Shown: positions 35,953 to 48,029, counted from the stretch's first letter. The stretch is 64,000 nucleotides of DNA from Rhodopseudomonas sp. BAL398 (GCF_033001325.1 NZ_CP133111.1:248001-312000); one strand, 5' to 3'. Notes: a model not told the origin generated them from the sequence alone. Translations and numbers: made by a program.

Positions 35953-37566
35953 TTGCACATCAATTTCTTCGCAGGTTTCCGCGCGCTCGCGCTCGCAGGA
36001 TTGCTGATTGTCGTCTCCACCCTGCCGACGCTGGCCGGGCCGTTCGAGGACGCGGTCGGACAATTCGCCAATGATTCATTCGCCGATACCGGCGCCGCCA
36101 TCGAGGCCCTGGCCACCGGCGGCGACCCGCGCGCGCTCGAGGTGATCAGCGCGCTGAAGGCCGGCCGCTTATTGGCCGATCCGGTGACCAAGCGGGTCTT
36201 CATCAAGCAGGCCGACGGCACGATGGTCGACGCCGCCACCGGCGCCAAGGTCGCCGACGCGCCGGCAGATCTGTCCGCGGTGCGGCTGATCAACCGGCTG
36301 CGCCGCGCGGTCAATGCGGCGATAGGCGCGCTGACGCTGCGCTCGCCGGATCTCAACAAGCGGATCCTGGCCGCCCGCTCGGTGTTCAAGACCCATGACG
36401 CCGACATGCTGCCGCTGGTCGATGACGCCCTGAGCAAGGAGACCGACCCCGCCGCCAAGCTGGCCTTCGGTGAGGCCCGCGCATCGATCCTGCTGTTCAA
36501 GGACGACGCCACCGACCCGGAAAAGCTCGAGGCGATCGCCGCCATCCAGGCTCGTGGCGATCAGGAAGCCCTGGCGCTGCTGACCGGCCTGACCGGGCAA
36601 CAAAGTGCTGCGGTGGCCAAAGGCGCCGCTGCCGCCAAGGCCGCGATCGAGCGCAATCTGGCGCTATGGTCGATGGTGCAAAACGGCTGGTACGGGATTT
36701 CGCTCGGCTCGGTGCTGCTGCTGGCCGCCATCGGCCTCGCCATCACCTTCGGGGTGATGGGCGTCATCAACATGGCGCATGGCGAGATGGTGATGATCGG
36801 CGCCTATGTGACCTTCGTGGTGCAGGAAACCATCCGTACCTCCTATCCGGCGCTGTTCGACTATTCGCTGCTGATGGCGGTGCCGCTGGCCTTTATCGTC
36901 GCCGGCGCGATTGGCGTGCTGATCGAACGCAGCATCATCCGCTTTCTTTACGGCCGCCCGCTCGAGACCCTGCTGGCGACCTGGGGCCTGTCGCTGGTGC
37001 TGCAACAGGCGGTGCGCACGCTGTTCGGCCCGACCAACCGCGAGGTCGGCAATCCGAGCTGGATGTCGGGGGCGTTCGAGATCGGGCAGATCGTCATCAC
37101 CTACAACCGGCTATGGATATTGTGCTTCACGCTGGCGGTGTTCGTGATCCTGCTGGCGATGCTGCGCTACACCAGCCTCGGCCTGGAAATGCGCGCAGTG
37201 ACGCAGAACCGGCGGATGGCGGCCTCGATGGGCATCGCCACCTCGCGGGTAGACGCCCTCACTTTCGGTCTCGGCTCCGGCATCGCCGGCATCGCCGGCG
37301 TGGCGCTGTCGCAGATCGACAATGTCAGCCCCAATCTCGGACAAAGCTACATCATCGATAGCTTCATGGTGGTGGTGTTTGGCGGCGTCGGCAATCTATG
37401 GGGCACACTGGTCGGCGCCTTCACGCTGGGCATCGCCAACAAGTTCCTCGAGCCGGTCGCCGGCGCGGTGCTCGGCAAGATCGCCATCCTGGTGCTGATC
37501 ATCCTGTTCATCCAAAAACGCCCGCGCGGCCTGTTCGCGCTCAAGGGCAGGGCGATCGAGACATGA
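35953..37566 (+). CDS. urtB: Urea ABC transporter permease UrtB
   Basis: A 537-residue inner-membrane permease. As usual for UrtB, the first 230 residues are a signal-like helix plus a soluble Ala-rich domain; the LivH-type membrane domain follows (about 245-525) with GVMGVINMAHGEMVMIGAY and FGGVGNLWGTLVGA. The frame starts with TTG at 35953 and no nearby ATG exists, so a rare start, plus the hairpin upstream, may lower its output relative to UrtA. Confidence 0.93.
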   Translation: MHINFFAGFRALALAGLLIVVSTLPTLAGPFEDAVGQFANDSFADTGAAIEALATGGDPRALEVISALKAGRLLADPVTKRVFIKQADGTMVDAATGAKVADAPADLSAVRLINRLRRAVNAAIGALTLRSPDLNKRILAARSVFKTHDADMLPLVDDALSKETDPAAKLAFGEARASILLFKDDATDPEKLEAIAAIQARGDQEALALLTGLTGQQSAAVAKGAAAAKAAIERNLALWSMVQNGWYGISLGSVLLLAAIGLAITFGVMGVINMAHGEMVMIGAYVTFVVQETIRTSYPALFDYSLLMAVPLAFIVAGAIGVLIERSIIRFLYGRPLETLLATWGLSLVLQQAVRTLFGPTNREVGNPSWMSGAFEIGQIVITYNRLWILCFTLAVFVILLAMLRYTSLGLEMRAVTQNRRMAASMGIATSRVDALTFGLGSGIAGIAGVALSQIDNVSPNLGQSYIIDSFMVVVFGGVGNLWGTLVGAFTLGIANKFLEPVAGAVLGKIAILVLIILFIQKRPRGLFALKGRAIET

Positions 37567-37611
37567 GTATGTTGTTTGTGTACCGAATCCGCTCCGTGTC
37601 GCAGCCTCACT

Positions 37612-37710
37612 CCCTCCCCCCTTGCGGGGGAGGGTCGGGGTGGGGGGTAGCCACGCGCTCAGTGCTCGCGGCCCCCCACCCCCGACCCCTCCCCGCAAGG
37701 GGGAGGGGGG
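37612..37710. repeat. Palindromic repeat, family B, copy 1 (between urtB and urtC)
   Basis: Starts CCCTCCCCCCTTGCGGGGG and ends with the inverse CCCCGCAAGGGGGAGGG, enclosing GTCGGGGTGGGG and its complement. It would form a very stable stem in the urt mRNA. A related copy is at 54850-54984. The in-frame upstream extension of urtC through this element is not coding. Confidence 0.85.
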
Positions 37711-37738
37711 CGCGCCTCGCTCTGCCGCGGAGCCTGGC

Positions 37739-38908
37739 ATGACCCCGCACATTCTTACCCGCTCGCTGGATCGCAGCGCGACCGTGTTTCTGCTGATCGT
37801 CGCTGCCGTGGGCATTCTGCTGCCGCTGTCGAATCTGCTGCTGCCCGAAGGCTCGATGTTTCAGGTGCCGACCTATCTGATGGCGCTGTTCGGCAAATAT
37901 GTCTGCTACGCCATCTTGGCGCTGTCGATCGACCTGATCTGGGGCTATTGCGGCATTCTCTCGCTCGGCCACGGCGCGTTCTTCGCGCTCGGCGGTTATG
38001 CGATGGGCATGTATCTGATGCGCCAGATCGGTTCGCGCGGGGTCTACGGCAATCCCGTTCTGCCCGACTTCATGGTGTTCCTGAACTATAAGGAGCTGCC
38101 ATGGTATTGGCATGGCTTCGACATGTTCTGGTTCGCAGCCTTGATGGTGCTGATCGTGCCGGGGCTGCTGGCGTTTTGCTTCGGCTGGTTGGCGTTCCGC
38201 TCGCGCGTCACCGGCGTCTATCTGTCGATCATCACGCAAGCGATGACCTATGCGCTGCTGCTGGCGTTCTTCCGCAATGATTTCGGCTTCGGCGGCAATA
38301 ACGGATTGACCGATTTCAAGGACATCCTCGGCTTCAACGTTCAGGCCGACGGCACCCGCGCGGCATTGTTCGCGCTGAGTTGCCTGGCGCTGGCGATCGG
38401 CTTTCTGATCTGCCGCGCGGTGGTGACCTCGAAGCTCGGCAAGGTGCTGATCGCGATCCGCGATGCTGAATCGCGCACCCGCTTTCTCGGCTACCGGGTG
38501 GAATCCTACAAGCTGTTCGTGTTCACCCTGTCGGCCTGCATGGCCGGCGTCGCCGGCGCGCTCTATGTGCCGCAGGTCGGCATCATCAATCCCGGCGAAT
38601 TCGCGCCGGCCAATTCGATCGAGGCGGTGATCTGGGTCGCGGTCGGCGGCCGCGGCACGCTGATCGGCGCGGCGCTCGGCGCCGTCGTCGTCAACTACGC
38701 CAAGACGGTGTTCACCTCGGGACCATTGGCGCCGTATTGGCTGTTCATGCTCGGCGCGCTGTTCATCCTGGTGACGCTGCTGTTGCCGCGCGGCATCATC
38801 GGCACTTTCAACGCCTGGTGGGAGCCGTGGAAGGCCAGGCGCGACAACGCCAATGCCGAAAGCGCCGCGCGCGAAGATGGCGTCATCGAACCCAAACCGG
38901 CGGAGTGA
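37739..38908 (+). CDS. urtC: Urea ABC transporter permease UrtC
   Basis: A 389-residue LivM-type permease with about ten helices. LSIDLIWGYCGILSLGHGAFF (first 20 residues of it suffice as signature: LSIDLIWGYCGILSLGHGAF) is the family motif, followed by ESRTRFLGYRVESYKL and VAVGGRGTLIGA. The start at 37739 is where homology begins. It lies 172 bases after urtB, separated by a palindromic repeat, and 4 bases before urtD. Confidence 0.94.
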   Translation: MTPHILTRSLDRSATVFLLIVAAVGILLPLSNLLLPEGSMFQVPTYLMALFGKYVCYAILALSIDLIWGYCGILSLGHGAFFALGGYAMGMYLMRQIGSRGVYGNPVLPDFMVFLNYKELPWYWHGFDMFWFAALMVLIVPGLLAFCFGWLAFRSRVTGVYLSIITQAMTYALLLAFFRNDFGFGGNNGLTDFKDILGFNVQADGTRAALFALSCLALAIGFLICRAVVTSKLGKVLIAIRDAESRTRFLGYRVESYKLFVFTLSACMAGVAGALYVPQVGIINPGEFAPANSIEAVIWVAVGGRGTLIGAALGAVVVNYAKTVFTSGPLAPYWLFMLGALFILVTLLLPRGIIGTFNAWWEPWKARRDNANAESAAREDGVIEPKPAE

Positions 38909-38912
38909 GCGG

Positions 38913-39677
<765 letters not shown>

Positions 39678-39737
39678 CGTGAAACACAACACGCGCCGTT
39701 GTGCGCCGCCGCGCGGCTGGCAAGGGAATGGAAGCGA

Positions 39738-40433
39738 ATGCTGACCGTCGACAATATCAGCCTGTATTATGGCGCGGCCCAGGCGCTGCGCGGGGTCTCG
39801 ATCGCGGCCGAGCCGGGAAAAGTGACCTGCGTGCTGGGGCGCAACGGCGTCGGCAAGACCAGCCTGTTGCGGGCGATGGTCGGCCAGCAGCCGATCGCAT
39901 CGGGCTCGATCATCTTTGACGGCGCCGAGATTTCGAAGCTGAAGCCCTACGAGCGGGCGCGTCGCGGGATTTCCTTCGTGCCGCAGGGCCGCGAGATCTT
40001 TCCGCTGTTGACCGTCGAGGAAAATCTCAAGACCGGCTATGCGCCGCTGAAGCGCGCCGACCGCAGCATTCCGGACGACGTGTTTTCGCTGTTCCCTGTG
40101 CTGAATTCGATGCTCGGTCGCCGCGGCGGCGATCTGTCCGGCGGGCAGCAGCAGCAATTGGCGATCGGCCGCGCCCTGGTGATGCGGCCGAAGCTGTTGC
40201 TGCTCGACGAGCCGACCGAGGGCATTCAGCCTTCGATCATCAAGGATATCGGCCGGGCGATCTCCTATCTGCGCAGCCTCGGCAACATCGCCATCGTACT
40301 GGTCGAACAATATCTCGACTTCGCCTGCGAGCTCGGCGACAATTTCGCCGTGATGGATCGCGGCGCGGTGAAATTCACCTGCGATCGTGCGACACTTGAT
40401 CCCGCCGAAATCAGCCGCCAGATGGCGCTGTAG
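39738..40433 (+). CDS. urtE: Urea ABC transporter ATPase UrtE
   Basis: A 231-residue LivF-type ATPase with Walker A GRNGVGKTSLL (about 35-45), FVPQGREIFPLLTVEENL, signature LSGGQQQQLAIGRAL and Walker B LLLLDEPTEGIQPS. Completes the urea transporter. The first start of ureD directly abuts its stop. Confidence 0.95.
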   Translation: MLTVDNISLYYGAAQALRGVSIAAEPGKVTCVLGRNGVGKTSLLRAMVGQQPIASGSIIFDGAEISKLKPYERARRGISFVPQGREIFPLLTVEENLKTGYAPLKRADRSIPDDVFSLFPVLNSMLGRRGGDLSGGQQQQLAIGRALVMRPKLLLLDEPTEGIQPSIIKDIGRAISYLRSLGNIAIVLVEQYLDFACELGDNFAVMDRGAVKFTCDRATLDPAEISRQMAL

Positions 40434-40463
40434 ATGTTGGCGACCGATCGGGTCGGAGGGCAG

Positions 40464-41300
<837 letters not shown>

Positions 41301-41352
41301 CTTCTGGCGCGCGTTTCGGCTCGGCCAGCCCTGCAATCGATCGAGTGCCTGC

Positions 41353-41655
41353 ATGAATCTGTCTCCCCGCGAAAAGGACAAGCTGCTGATCTCGATGGCC
41401 GCGATGGTCGCGCGCCGCCGGCTGGAGCGCGGCGTCAAGCTCAACCATCCGGAGGCGATCGCGATCATTTCGGATTTCATCGTCGAGGGCGCGCGCGATG
41501 GCCGCAGCGTCGCCGAGCTGATGCAGGCCGGCGCCCAGGTGATCAGCCGCGCCCAATGCATGGACGGCATCGCCGAGATGATCCACGACATCCAGGTCGA
41601 GGCCACTTTTCCGGACGGCACCAAGCTGGTGACCGTCCACGAACCGATCCGGTGA
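41353..41655 (+). CDS. ureA: Urease gamma subunit
   Basis: A 100-residue UreA of standard length, from [13 protein letters not shown] to VTVHEPIR. It is a structural subunit of the nickel urease. Its stop overlaps by one base (TGATG) the start of a DMP19-like gene, not ureB, which normally follows. Confidence 0.97.
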   Translation: MNLSPREKDKLLISMAAMVARRRLERGVKLNHPEAIAIISDFIVEGARDGRSVAELMQAGAQVISRAQCMDGIAEMIHDIQVEATFPDGTKLVTVHEPIR

Positions 41656-42074
41656 TGGACGCTATCATGGTCGCTGATCCGCCGAAGCAGCGTTGGCAAG
41701 AGCTGGCTGATTTCGACCTGACGCGGCCGGACGAGGCTTTGGCTCTGGTCGAAAGGTTTCTGGGCGAGTGGTTCAATGGCGGCCTTTCGCAATTGTTTTC
41801 GAACTGGAATGGCGCCGACATCGTCTTGATCCCGGAGGCGCTTCGGATCATCGGCGCGGCCGAAGCAGCGCCGGTGATTGAGGCCGCGATCGCGGAGTTT
41901 CCCGCGGATCAGGATGACTGGCGTGACCTTGGACATGATGCCTTGCTGAACAAAGCGAGCCCACTGCGCCCCAGGCTCTGGGACTTGGACAGCGCGCTCG
42001 CCTCCCACGAGGCCGCGATGACGCAGGCTGTGGCGGATTTCGAGCTCAAGCTGAGCGAAGGCGAAGATCTGTGA
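41655..42074 (+). CDS. DMP19-like (DUF4375-type) protein inserted between ureA and ureB
   Basis: A 139-residue acidic protein starting at the ATG that overlaps the ureA stop. The segment [20 protein letters not shown] and the following [19 protein letters not shown] match the DMP19-like family, proposed to mimic DNA; function here is unknown. The family assignment is from pattern memory, not a search. It is translationally coupled to ureA and followed 13 bases later by ureB, so it would be made whenever urease is. Confidence 0.75.
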   Translation: MDAIMVADPPKQRWQELADFDLTRPDEALALVERFLGEWFNGGLSQLFSNWNGADIVLIPEALRIIGAAEAAPVIEAAIAEFPADQDDWRDLGHDALLNKASPLRPRLWDLDSALASHEAAMTQAVADFELKLSEGEDL

Positions 42075-42087
42075 AAGGGAAGCTGCC

Positions 42088-42402
42088 ATGATCCCCGGCG
42101 AATTATTGATCCAGGATGGCGAGATCGAGCTCAATGCGGGCCGCGAGACGGTGACGCTGACGGTGGCCAATTCCGGCGACCGGCCGATCCAGGTCGGCTC
42201 ACACTATCATTTCTTCGAGACCAATCCGGCGCTGCAATTCGACCGCGCCAAAGCTCGCGGCATGCGGCTCGATATCGCCGCCGGCACCGCGGTCCGGTTC
42301 GAGCCCGGCCAGAGCCGCGACGTCCAACTGGTGGCGCTGGCCGGCAAGCGCGAGATCTATGGCTTTCGCGGCGAGGTGATGGGGAAGCTGGACAAGGCTT
42401 GA
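42088..42402 (+). CDS. ureB: Urease beta subunit
   Basis: A 104-residue UreB with [16 protein letters not shown] at the start and [13 protein letters not shown] in the middle, normal for the family. AAGGGAAGCTGCC precedes the ATG. It is separated from ureA by the DMP19-like gene and from ureC by a toxin-antitoxin pair. Confidence 0.97.
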   Translation: MIPGELLIQDGEIELNAGRETVTLTVANSGDRPIQVGSHYHFFETNPALQFDRAKARGMRLDIAAGTAVRFEPGQSRDVQLVALAGKREIYGFRGEVMGKLDKA

Positions 42403-42448
42403 TGGGCCACAATGTAAGGCATATCTTGCGATGTAAGGAGGTCCGAAA

Positions 42449-42736
42449 ATGACTTACAAGGCAGATGTGACCCTGAGCAGCAAGGGGCAACTGACATTGC
42501 CAGCGGCGCTGAGAAAATTGTGGAAACTGAAGGCTGGAGATCGAATCAATCTCGAGTTTTCCGACAACGGCCGCGCCACGCTGACGAAAAATCTGCGGCG
42601 AAGCGTTCTGGAGAGCCGGAAGGAGCTTGAACCGCTGTCGCTGGGTCGGCCCTTGACGCAAAAGGATATCGACAACGCCATCGCTGCCGAGATGGCCGAC
42701 CAGGAAATTCGGATCAGGAGACGGCGGACGACGTGA
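42449..42736 (+). CDS. AbrB/MazE-like antitoxin
   Basis: A 95-residue protein with the AbrB swapped-hairpin DNA-binding motif (TLSSKGQLTLPAALRKLWKL, about 8-27) and a charged C-terminal half. GTAAGGAGG gives a strong ribosome site. It would repress its own promoter and neutralise the PIN toxin whose start overlaps it by 4 bases (GTGA). It sits between ureB and ureC. Confidence 0.88.
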   Translation: MTYKADVTLSSKGQLTLPAALRKLWKLKAGDRINLEFSDNGRATLTKNLRRSVLESRKELEPLSLGRPLTQKDIDNAIAAEMADQEIRIRRRRTT

Positions 42737-43133
42737 TCGGACTCGATACCAACATTATACTTCGGCTTTCGACGTGACGGACGCCAAGCAGTCGGCTGCG
42801 GTCGAGCAGCTGTTTGCGACTGCTGAAGCCGACGGCAGCTTTCTGTTGAATCCCATCGTGCTGTCGGAATTCGCCTGGACCCTGCAACGAACCTACAAGA
42901 AGCCACGCGGCGTGATCGCCGATCACATCGAGAGATTGCTGCAATCTCCGGAATGTATTGTGCCGTTTCTGGATGAAGCCGTGGATGCCGTTCGCCGCTA
43001 TCGTCAGGGATCGGCGAGCTTCGCCGACTATTTCCTGGCCGCGATCAACCGATCGCTGGGCTGCGGCTCGACACTCACTTTCGATCAGGATGCTGCTGAG
43101 GAACGCGAACTTTTCTCGTTATTGAAGGCCTGA
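42733..43133 (+). pseudogene. PIN-domain toxin, split by a frameshift
   Basis: The natural GTG start at 42733 overlaps the antitoxin stop and reads 14 codons that contain the PIN hallmark GLDTN (first catalytic Asp), then hits TGA at 42775-42777. The rest of the PIN fold continues in another frame: TDAKQSAAVEQLF, LSEFAW, FADYFLAA and TFDQDA, through 43133. One missing base near 42770-42776 would rejoin them. A GTG at 42774 overlaps the stop (GTGA), so the 119-residue remainder could be made by re-initiation but would lack the first Asp. It ends 3 bases before ureC. Confidence 0.85.
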
Positions 43134-43136
43134 ATC

Positions 43137-44849
<1,713 letters not shown>

Positions 44850-44905
44850 GTTTATGTATTGAGGTGACTTGCTGGCGAGGCGACGTGCGCGCCGTTCCGC
44901 AAAGA

Positions 44906-45031
44906 CGTCATTCCGGGGCGCGAGCAGCTTCGCTGCGAGCGAACCCGGAATCTCGCCACCACATCGCAGCGCCAGCCGTGCCGCGAGATTCCGGGTTCGC
45001 TCGGCCTGCGGCCTCGCGCCCCGGAATGACG
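44906..45031. repeat. Palindromic repeat, family C, copy 1
   Basis: Begins GTCATTCCGGGGCGCGAGC and ends GCGCCCCGGAATGAC, with inner arms GAACCCGGAATCTCGC and GCGAGATTCCGGGTTC. Within the first copy of the ureC tail duplication. Confidence 0.85.
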
Positions 45032-45173
45032 CGGATTTGGCGCGTGCGGTGGCGAACTCCTCACTTGCGCGGCCGCCGAGGTGCTGCCGATGGCGCAGCG
45101 CTATTTCATGTATTGAGTTTATGTATTGAGGCGACTTGCTGGCGAGGCGACGTGCGCGCCGTTCCGCAAAGCG

Positions 45174-45297
45174 GTCATTCCGGGGCGCGAACAGCGCAGC
45201 TGTGAGCGAACCCGGAATCTCGCCACGACATCGCAGCGCCAGCCATGCCGCGAGATTCCGGGTTCGCTCGGCCTGCGGCCTCGTGCCCCGGAATGAC
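45174..45297. repeat. Palindromic repeat, family C, copy 2
   Basis: Same arms as copy 1 with a few substitutions; lies within the second unit of the tandem duplication, so its presence here is explained by that duplication. Confidence 0.85.
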
Positions 45298-45317
45298 AAG
45301 TGGTTGGTGCGCGCGGT

Positions 45318-46058
45318 GGCTGAATGCCGAAGCTCTGGAATGCTGGGTCGCCCGGTCAAGCCGGGCGATGACGGGAGTGGATAGCGCGGCGGCGTGCGGA
45401 CGGCGCCAATTTGCGATCCAACGAGCCGACCTGCTCGCGTCACCGATGTTGCAATCCAAATTGTCAAACAGCCACGCCAAATCCTGCTCGCGACTCCGCT
45501 GAGCCCGAGTCATGCGCCCGTCGCTGTCGCAGCGAGGGGCGGGGGCGCGCCTTGCGGCGCTGGGGTGGTGGTTCTCGCGTTCGGCAAATGAGCCGATCGC
45601 GCGTCGCCGCTTCGGCGCGCCCACCGCGGCGTCTTGTCGGCTTCGGGGCGATGCTTCCGGGCCCAGGCGCGATGCGCCGCACCGCTTGATCCCGACGGTT
45701 TCCCGCCGTTCGCCTGTGCCGCGTCCAGCCAGCTAACAAGTGGCGGGCTCTCCTAGTGGAGCCGGATCGCGACCCAAAGCCGTCCGGGGCCGTGCTTGCG
45801 AGGCACGGCGCGCGGACGCCGCATCCAACCCGGCTTCGCCAGCACGCTGGCTCCGCCGGGCCATTGACCCGGCTGGTTGCCCAGCCGGGTGATCTGTCCC
45901 GCTTCTTGACGCCTCGCGAAGCGCCCCTCACGGACAGGACCCTAGGATGATATTCATAATAGGAATATTGTCAAGGCGGATTGCGCATTGATTTGCCAGC
46001 CCCTAAGGTCCGGCCGGCGCTCGCGCCGCGTCCAACAACAAAAGCGGAGGAAATCCAT
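45318..46058. other. Non-coding stretch between the ureC duplication and the monooxygenase pair
   Basis: About 740 bases without a convincing gene; open frames here are Arg/Pro/Ala-rich shadows without motifs. It contains short GC-rich inverted segments (for example AACCCGGCTTCGCC near 45829). It ends in an AT-rich patch with an inverted repeat at 45950-45968, followed by the ribosome site GGAGG at 46046-46050. Confidence 0.6.
45950..45968. promoter_or_regulatory. Inverted repeat ATATTC-N7-GAATAT upstream of the monooxygenase pair
   Basis: A perfect 6-base inverted repeat with a 7-base spacer, in the only AT-rich patch of the region and 91 bases before the first ABM-type gene. It could be an operator or part of an internal promoter for the downstream genes, which are now far from urtA. 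Confidence 0.4.
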
Positions 46059-46358
46059 ATGATTTATGTCGTTGCCACCCTGACCGTGAAGCCCGACAAG
46101 CGGGCCGAGATGATTGCCGGCGCCAAGGACTGCATCGCCGAGACCCGCAAGGAAGCTGGCAACATCGCCTATGACATGCATGAGAGCGTCACCGATCCGA
46201 GCCGGATGGTGTTTGTCGAGCAGTGGGAAAATGCCGAGGCGCTGGAGCCGCATCGCAAGAGCGACCACATGCGGGCGTTCGGCCGGATCGCCGCGCAATG
46301 CCTGGCGGCGCCGCCGAAGATCGAGATCATCACCCCCGAAAAAGTCGACGTGAAGTAA
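46059..46358 (+). CDS. Antibiotic biosynthesis monooxygenase (ABM)-like protein, first copy
   Basis: A 99-residue protein of the small ferredoxin-like ABM/YgiN fold: MIYVVATLTVKPDKRAEM, AYDMHESVTDPSRMVFVEQW and HMRAF. A strong GGAGG ribosome site precedes it; the frame upstream is not used. Members act as quinol or polyketide monooxygenases or have unknown roles. It has a paralogue 10 bases downstream. Neither has a known role in urease. Confidence 0.88.
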   Translation: MIYVVATLTVKPDKRAEMIAGAKDCIAETRKEAGNIAYDMHESVTDPSRMVFVEQWENAEALEPHRKSDHMRAFGRIAAQCLAAPPKIEIITPEKVDVK

Positions 46359-46368
46359 GGGGGCCAAC

Positions 46369-46668
46369 ATGATCTATGTCGTCGCCACCACCCAGGTGAA
46401 GCCGGAGCAGCGGGCGGCCTTCATCGAAGGCGCCAAATTGTGCATCGCCGCCACCCGCAACGAAAAAGGCTGCATCGCCTATGACAGCCACACCAGCATC
46501 AACGACCCGAACCTGTTCGTGGTGGTCGAGCGCTGGGAAAGCCGCGCCGATCTCAACGCCCACGGCAAGGCGCCGCATATGAAAGTCTGGCGCGAATATT
46601 CGGCGCCGCTGAAAGTGTCGCCGACGGTGATCGAGATCATCAGCGACGGAAAGGTCGAGATATTGTGA
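46369..46668 (+). CDS. Antibiotic biosynthesis monooxygenase (ABM)-like protein, second copy
   Basis: A 99-residue paralogue of the preceding protein with the same start (MIYVVAT) and layout: [20 protein letters not shown] and HMKVWREY. The two differ at many positions, so the duplication is old. The ureE start follows its stop after 10 bases, which ties the pair to ureEF transcription. Confidence 0.88.
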   Translation: MIYVVATTQVKPEQRAAFIEGAKLCIAATRNEKGCIAYDSHTSINDPNLFVVVERWESRADLNAHGKAPHMKVWREYSAPLKVSPTVIEIISDGKVEIL

Positions 46669-46678
46669 GCATGCTGCG

Positions 46679-47326
46679 ATGATCCGCGCGACGCGGGTGC
46701 AGGGCCAGCATCACTGGAACGAGCCGGCGGCCGACACCGTCGTGCTCGGTTTCGACGACCGTCATCGCCGCCGCATGGCGATGACGGGCACGCGCGGGCT
46801 GGACTTTTTGCTCGATCTGGAAACCGCGCTGGCGTTGCGCGGCGGCGACGCGCTGGTGCTGGAAGACGGACGGCTGGTCGAGGTGGTGGCGGCGCCGGAG
46901 CCGCTGCTGGAAATCCGCGGCAGCGATCCGCAGCACCTGGTGCGGCTGGCCTGGCATCTCGGCAATCGCCATCTGCCGACGCAGGTTATCGGGAAGGGCC
47001 TGCGGATTCGCCGCGATCACGTCATCGCCGCGATGCTGACCGGGCTCGGCGCCAGACTGATCGAGATCGAGGCGCCGTTCGATCCCGAAGGCGGCGCCTA
47101 TGCGCCGGCCGCCGCACAGCACGACCACGCCGCGCATGCGCAGCATGACCATGGTGACCATGATCATGCGCATCATGATCACGGCAAACACGATCATGCC
47201 AAGCATGATCACGCCAAGCATGACCATGCCGGGCATGATCACGACAAGCACGGTCACGCTGCGCCGGACGATCACGTCCACGACGCGCATTGCGGCCATG
47301 ACCATCACGGCCATGACCACAAGTGA
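46679..47326 (+). CDS. ureE: Urease accessory nickel chaperone UreE with long histidine tail
   Basis: A 215-residue UreE. The N-terminal domain (1-70) and metal-binding domain (70-145, with [10 protein letters not shown]) are typical. The last 69 residues contain 28 histidines arranged mostly as HDH and KHDHA units, an unusually long nickel-storage tail. UreE hands Ni to the UreDFG complex. The last 14 bases overlap ureF. Confidence 0.95.
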   Translation: MIRATRVQGQHHWNEPAADTVVLGFDDRHRRRMAMTGTRGLDFLLDLETALALRGGDALVLEDGRLVEVVAAPEPLLEIRGSDPQHLVRLAWHLGNRHLPTQVIGKGLRIRRDHVIAAMLTGLGARLIEIEAPFDPEGGAYAPAAAQHDHAAHAQHDHGDHDHAHHDHGKHDHAKHDHAKHDHAGHDHDKHGHAAPDDHVHDAHCGHDHHGHDHK

Positions 47327-48029
47327 GCCGGCGGCCGAGCCGTTATCCGCTGCGCAGGGCGCGGCGCTGTACCGGCTGATGACCTGGCTGTCGCCGGCGT
47401 TTCCGGTCGGCGCCTTTTCCTATTCTGGCGGCATCGAATGGGCGGTGGAGGCCGGCGACATCATTGACGCCGCGAGCCTGCGCGGCTGGCTGGCGTCGAT
47501 GCTGGCGGATGGCGCGGGCTTTTGCGACGGTGTGTTGCTGGCGCAGACCCATCGCGCGGCGACGCGTGGCGATGCCGCAACCTTGGGTGAGATCGCCGAG
47601 CTGGCGGCGGCCCTGGTGCCGTCGCGCGAACGCCAATTGGAAACCATGTCGCAGGGCAGGGCGTTCATCGCGATCGCGCGCGCGGCCTGGAATTGCGACG
47701 GGCTGGCGCCACTGATCGCCGCTTGCGACGACATCGTCTATCCGGTCGCGGTCGGCCTGGTCAGCGCCGCCCATGGGGTGCCGCTGGCACCGACCATGCA
47801 CGCATTCTTGCACGCGGTGGTAGCCAACTGGATCTCCGCGGGCGCGCGGCTGGTGCCGCTCGGCCAGACCGACAGCCAGCGCCTCTTGGCCGCATTGGAG
47901 CCAGTCGTGATCGCCACCGGCGACCGCGCGCTCGGCGCCAGCCTCGACGATCTCGGCAGCGCCAGCTTCCGCGCTGACCTCGCCTCGATGCGGCACGAGA
48001 CGCAATATACCCGGCTGTTCCGGTCCTGA
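47313..48029 (+). CDS. ureF: Urease accessory protein UreF
   Basis: A 238-residue all-helical UreF with [20 protein letters not shown] near its start, which is the family signature. The ATG at 47313 overlaps ureE by 14 bases; a longer open frame reaches back to 47100 only because it reads the histidine-repeat DNA in another frame. UreF works as a checkpoint with UreG. No ureG follows: the next 740 bases are repeats and then an unrelated minus-strand gene. Confidence 0.94.
   Translation: MTTSEPAAEPLSAAQGAALYRLMTWLSPAFPVGAFSYSGGIEWAVEAGDIIDAASLRGWLASMLADGAGFCDGVLLAQTHRAATRGDAATLGEIAELAAALVPSRERQLETMSQGRAFIAIARAAWNCDGLAPLIAACDDIVYPVAVGLVSAAHGVPLAPTMHAFLHAVVANWISAGARLVPLGQTDSQRLLAALEPVVIATGDRALGASLDDLGSASFRADLASMRHETQYTRLFRS

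Noticed and set aside
37622-37738. N-terminal extension of UrtC
   Set aside because: Encodes only Pro/Gly/Arg text from the palindromic repeat; family homology begins at 37739.
45051-45116. Second copy of the ureC tail as a gene
   Set aside because: Only the last 22 codons are present with no start.
45464-45931. 155-codon minus-strand frame after ureC
   Set aside because: Arg/Pro-rich with no motif; caused by high GC.
47100-47312. N-terminal extension of ureF
   Set aside because: This is the UreE histidine-repeat DNA read in another frame; homology starts at 47313.
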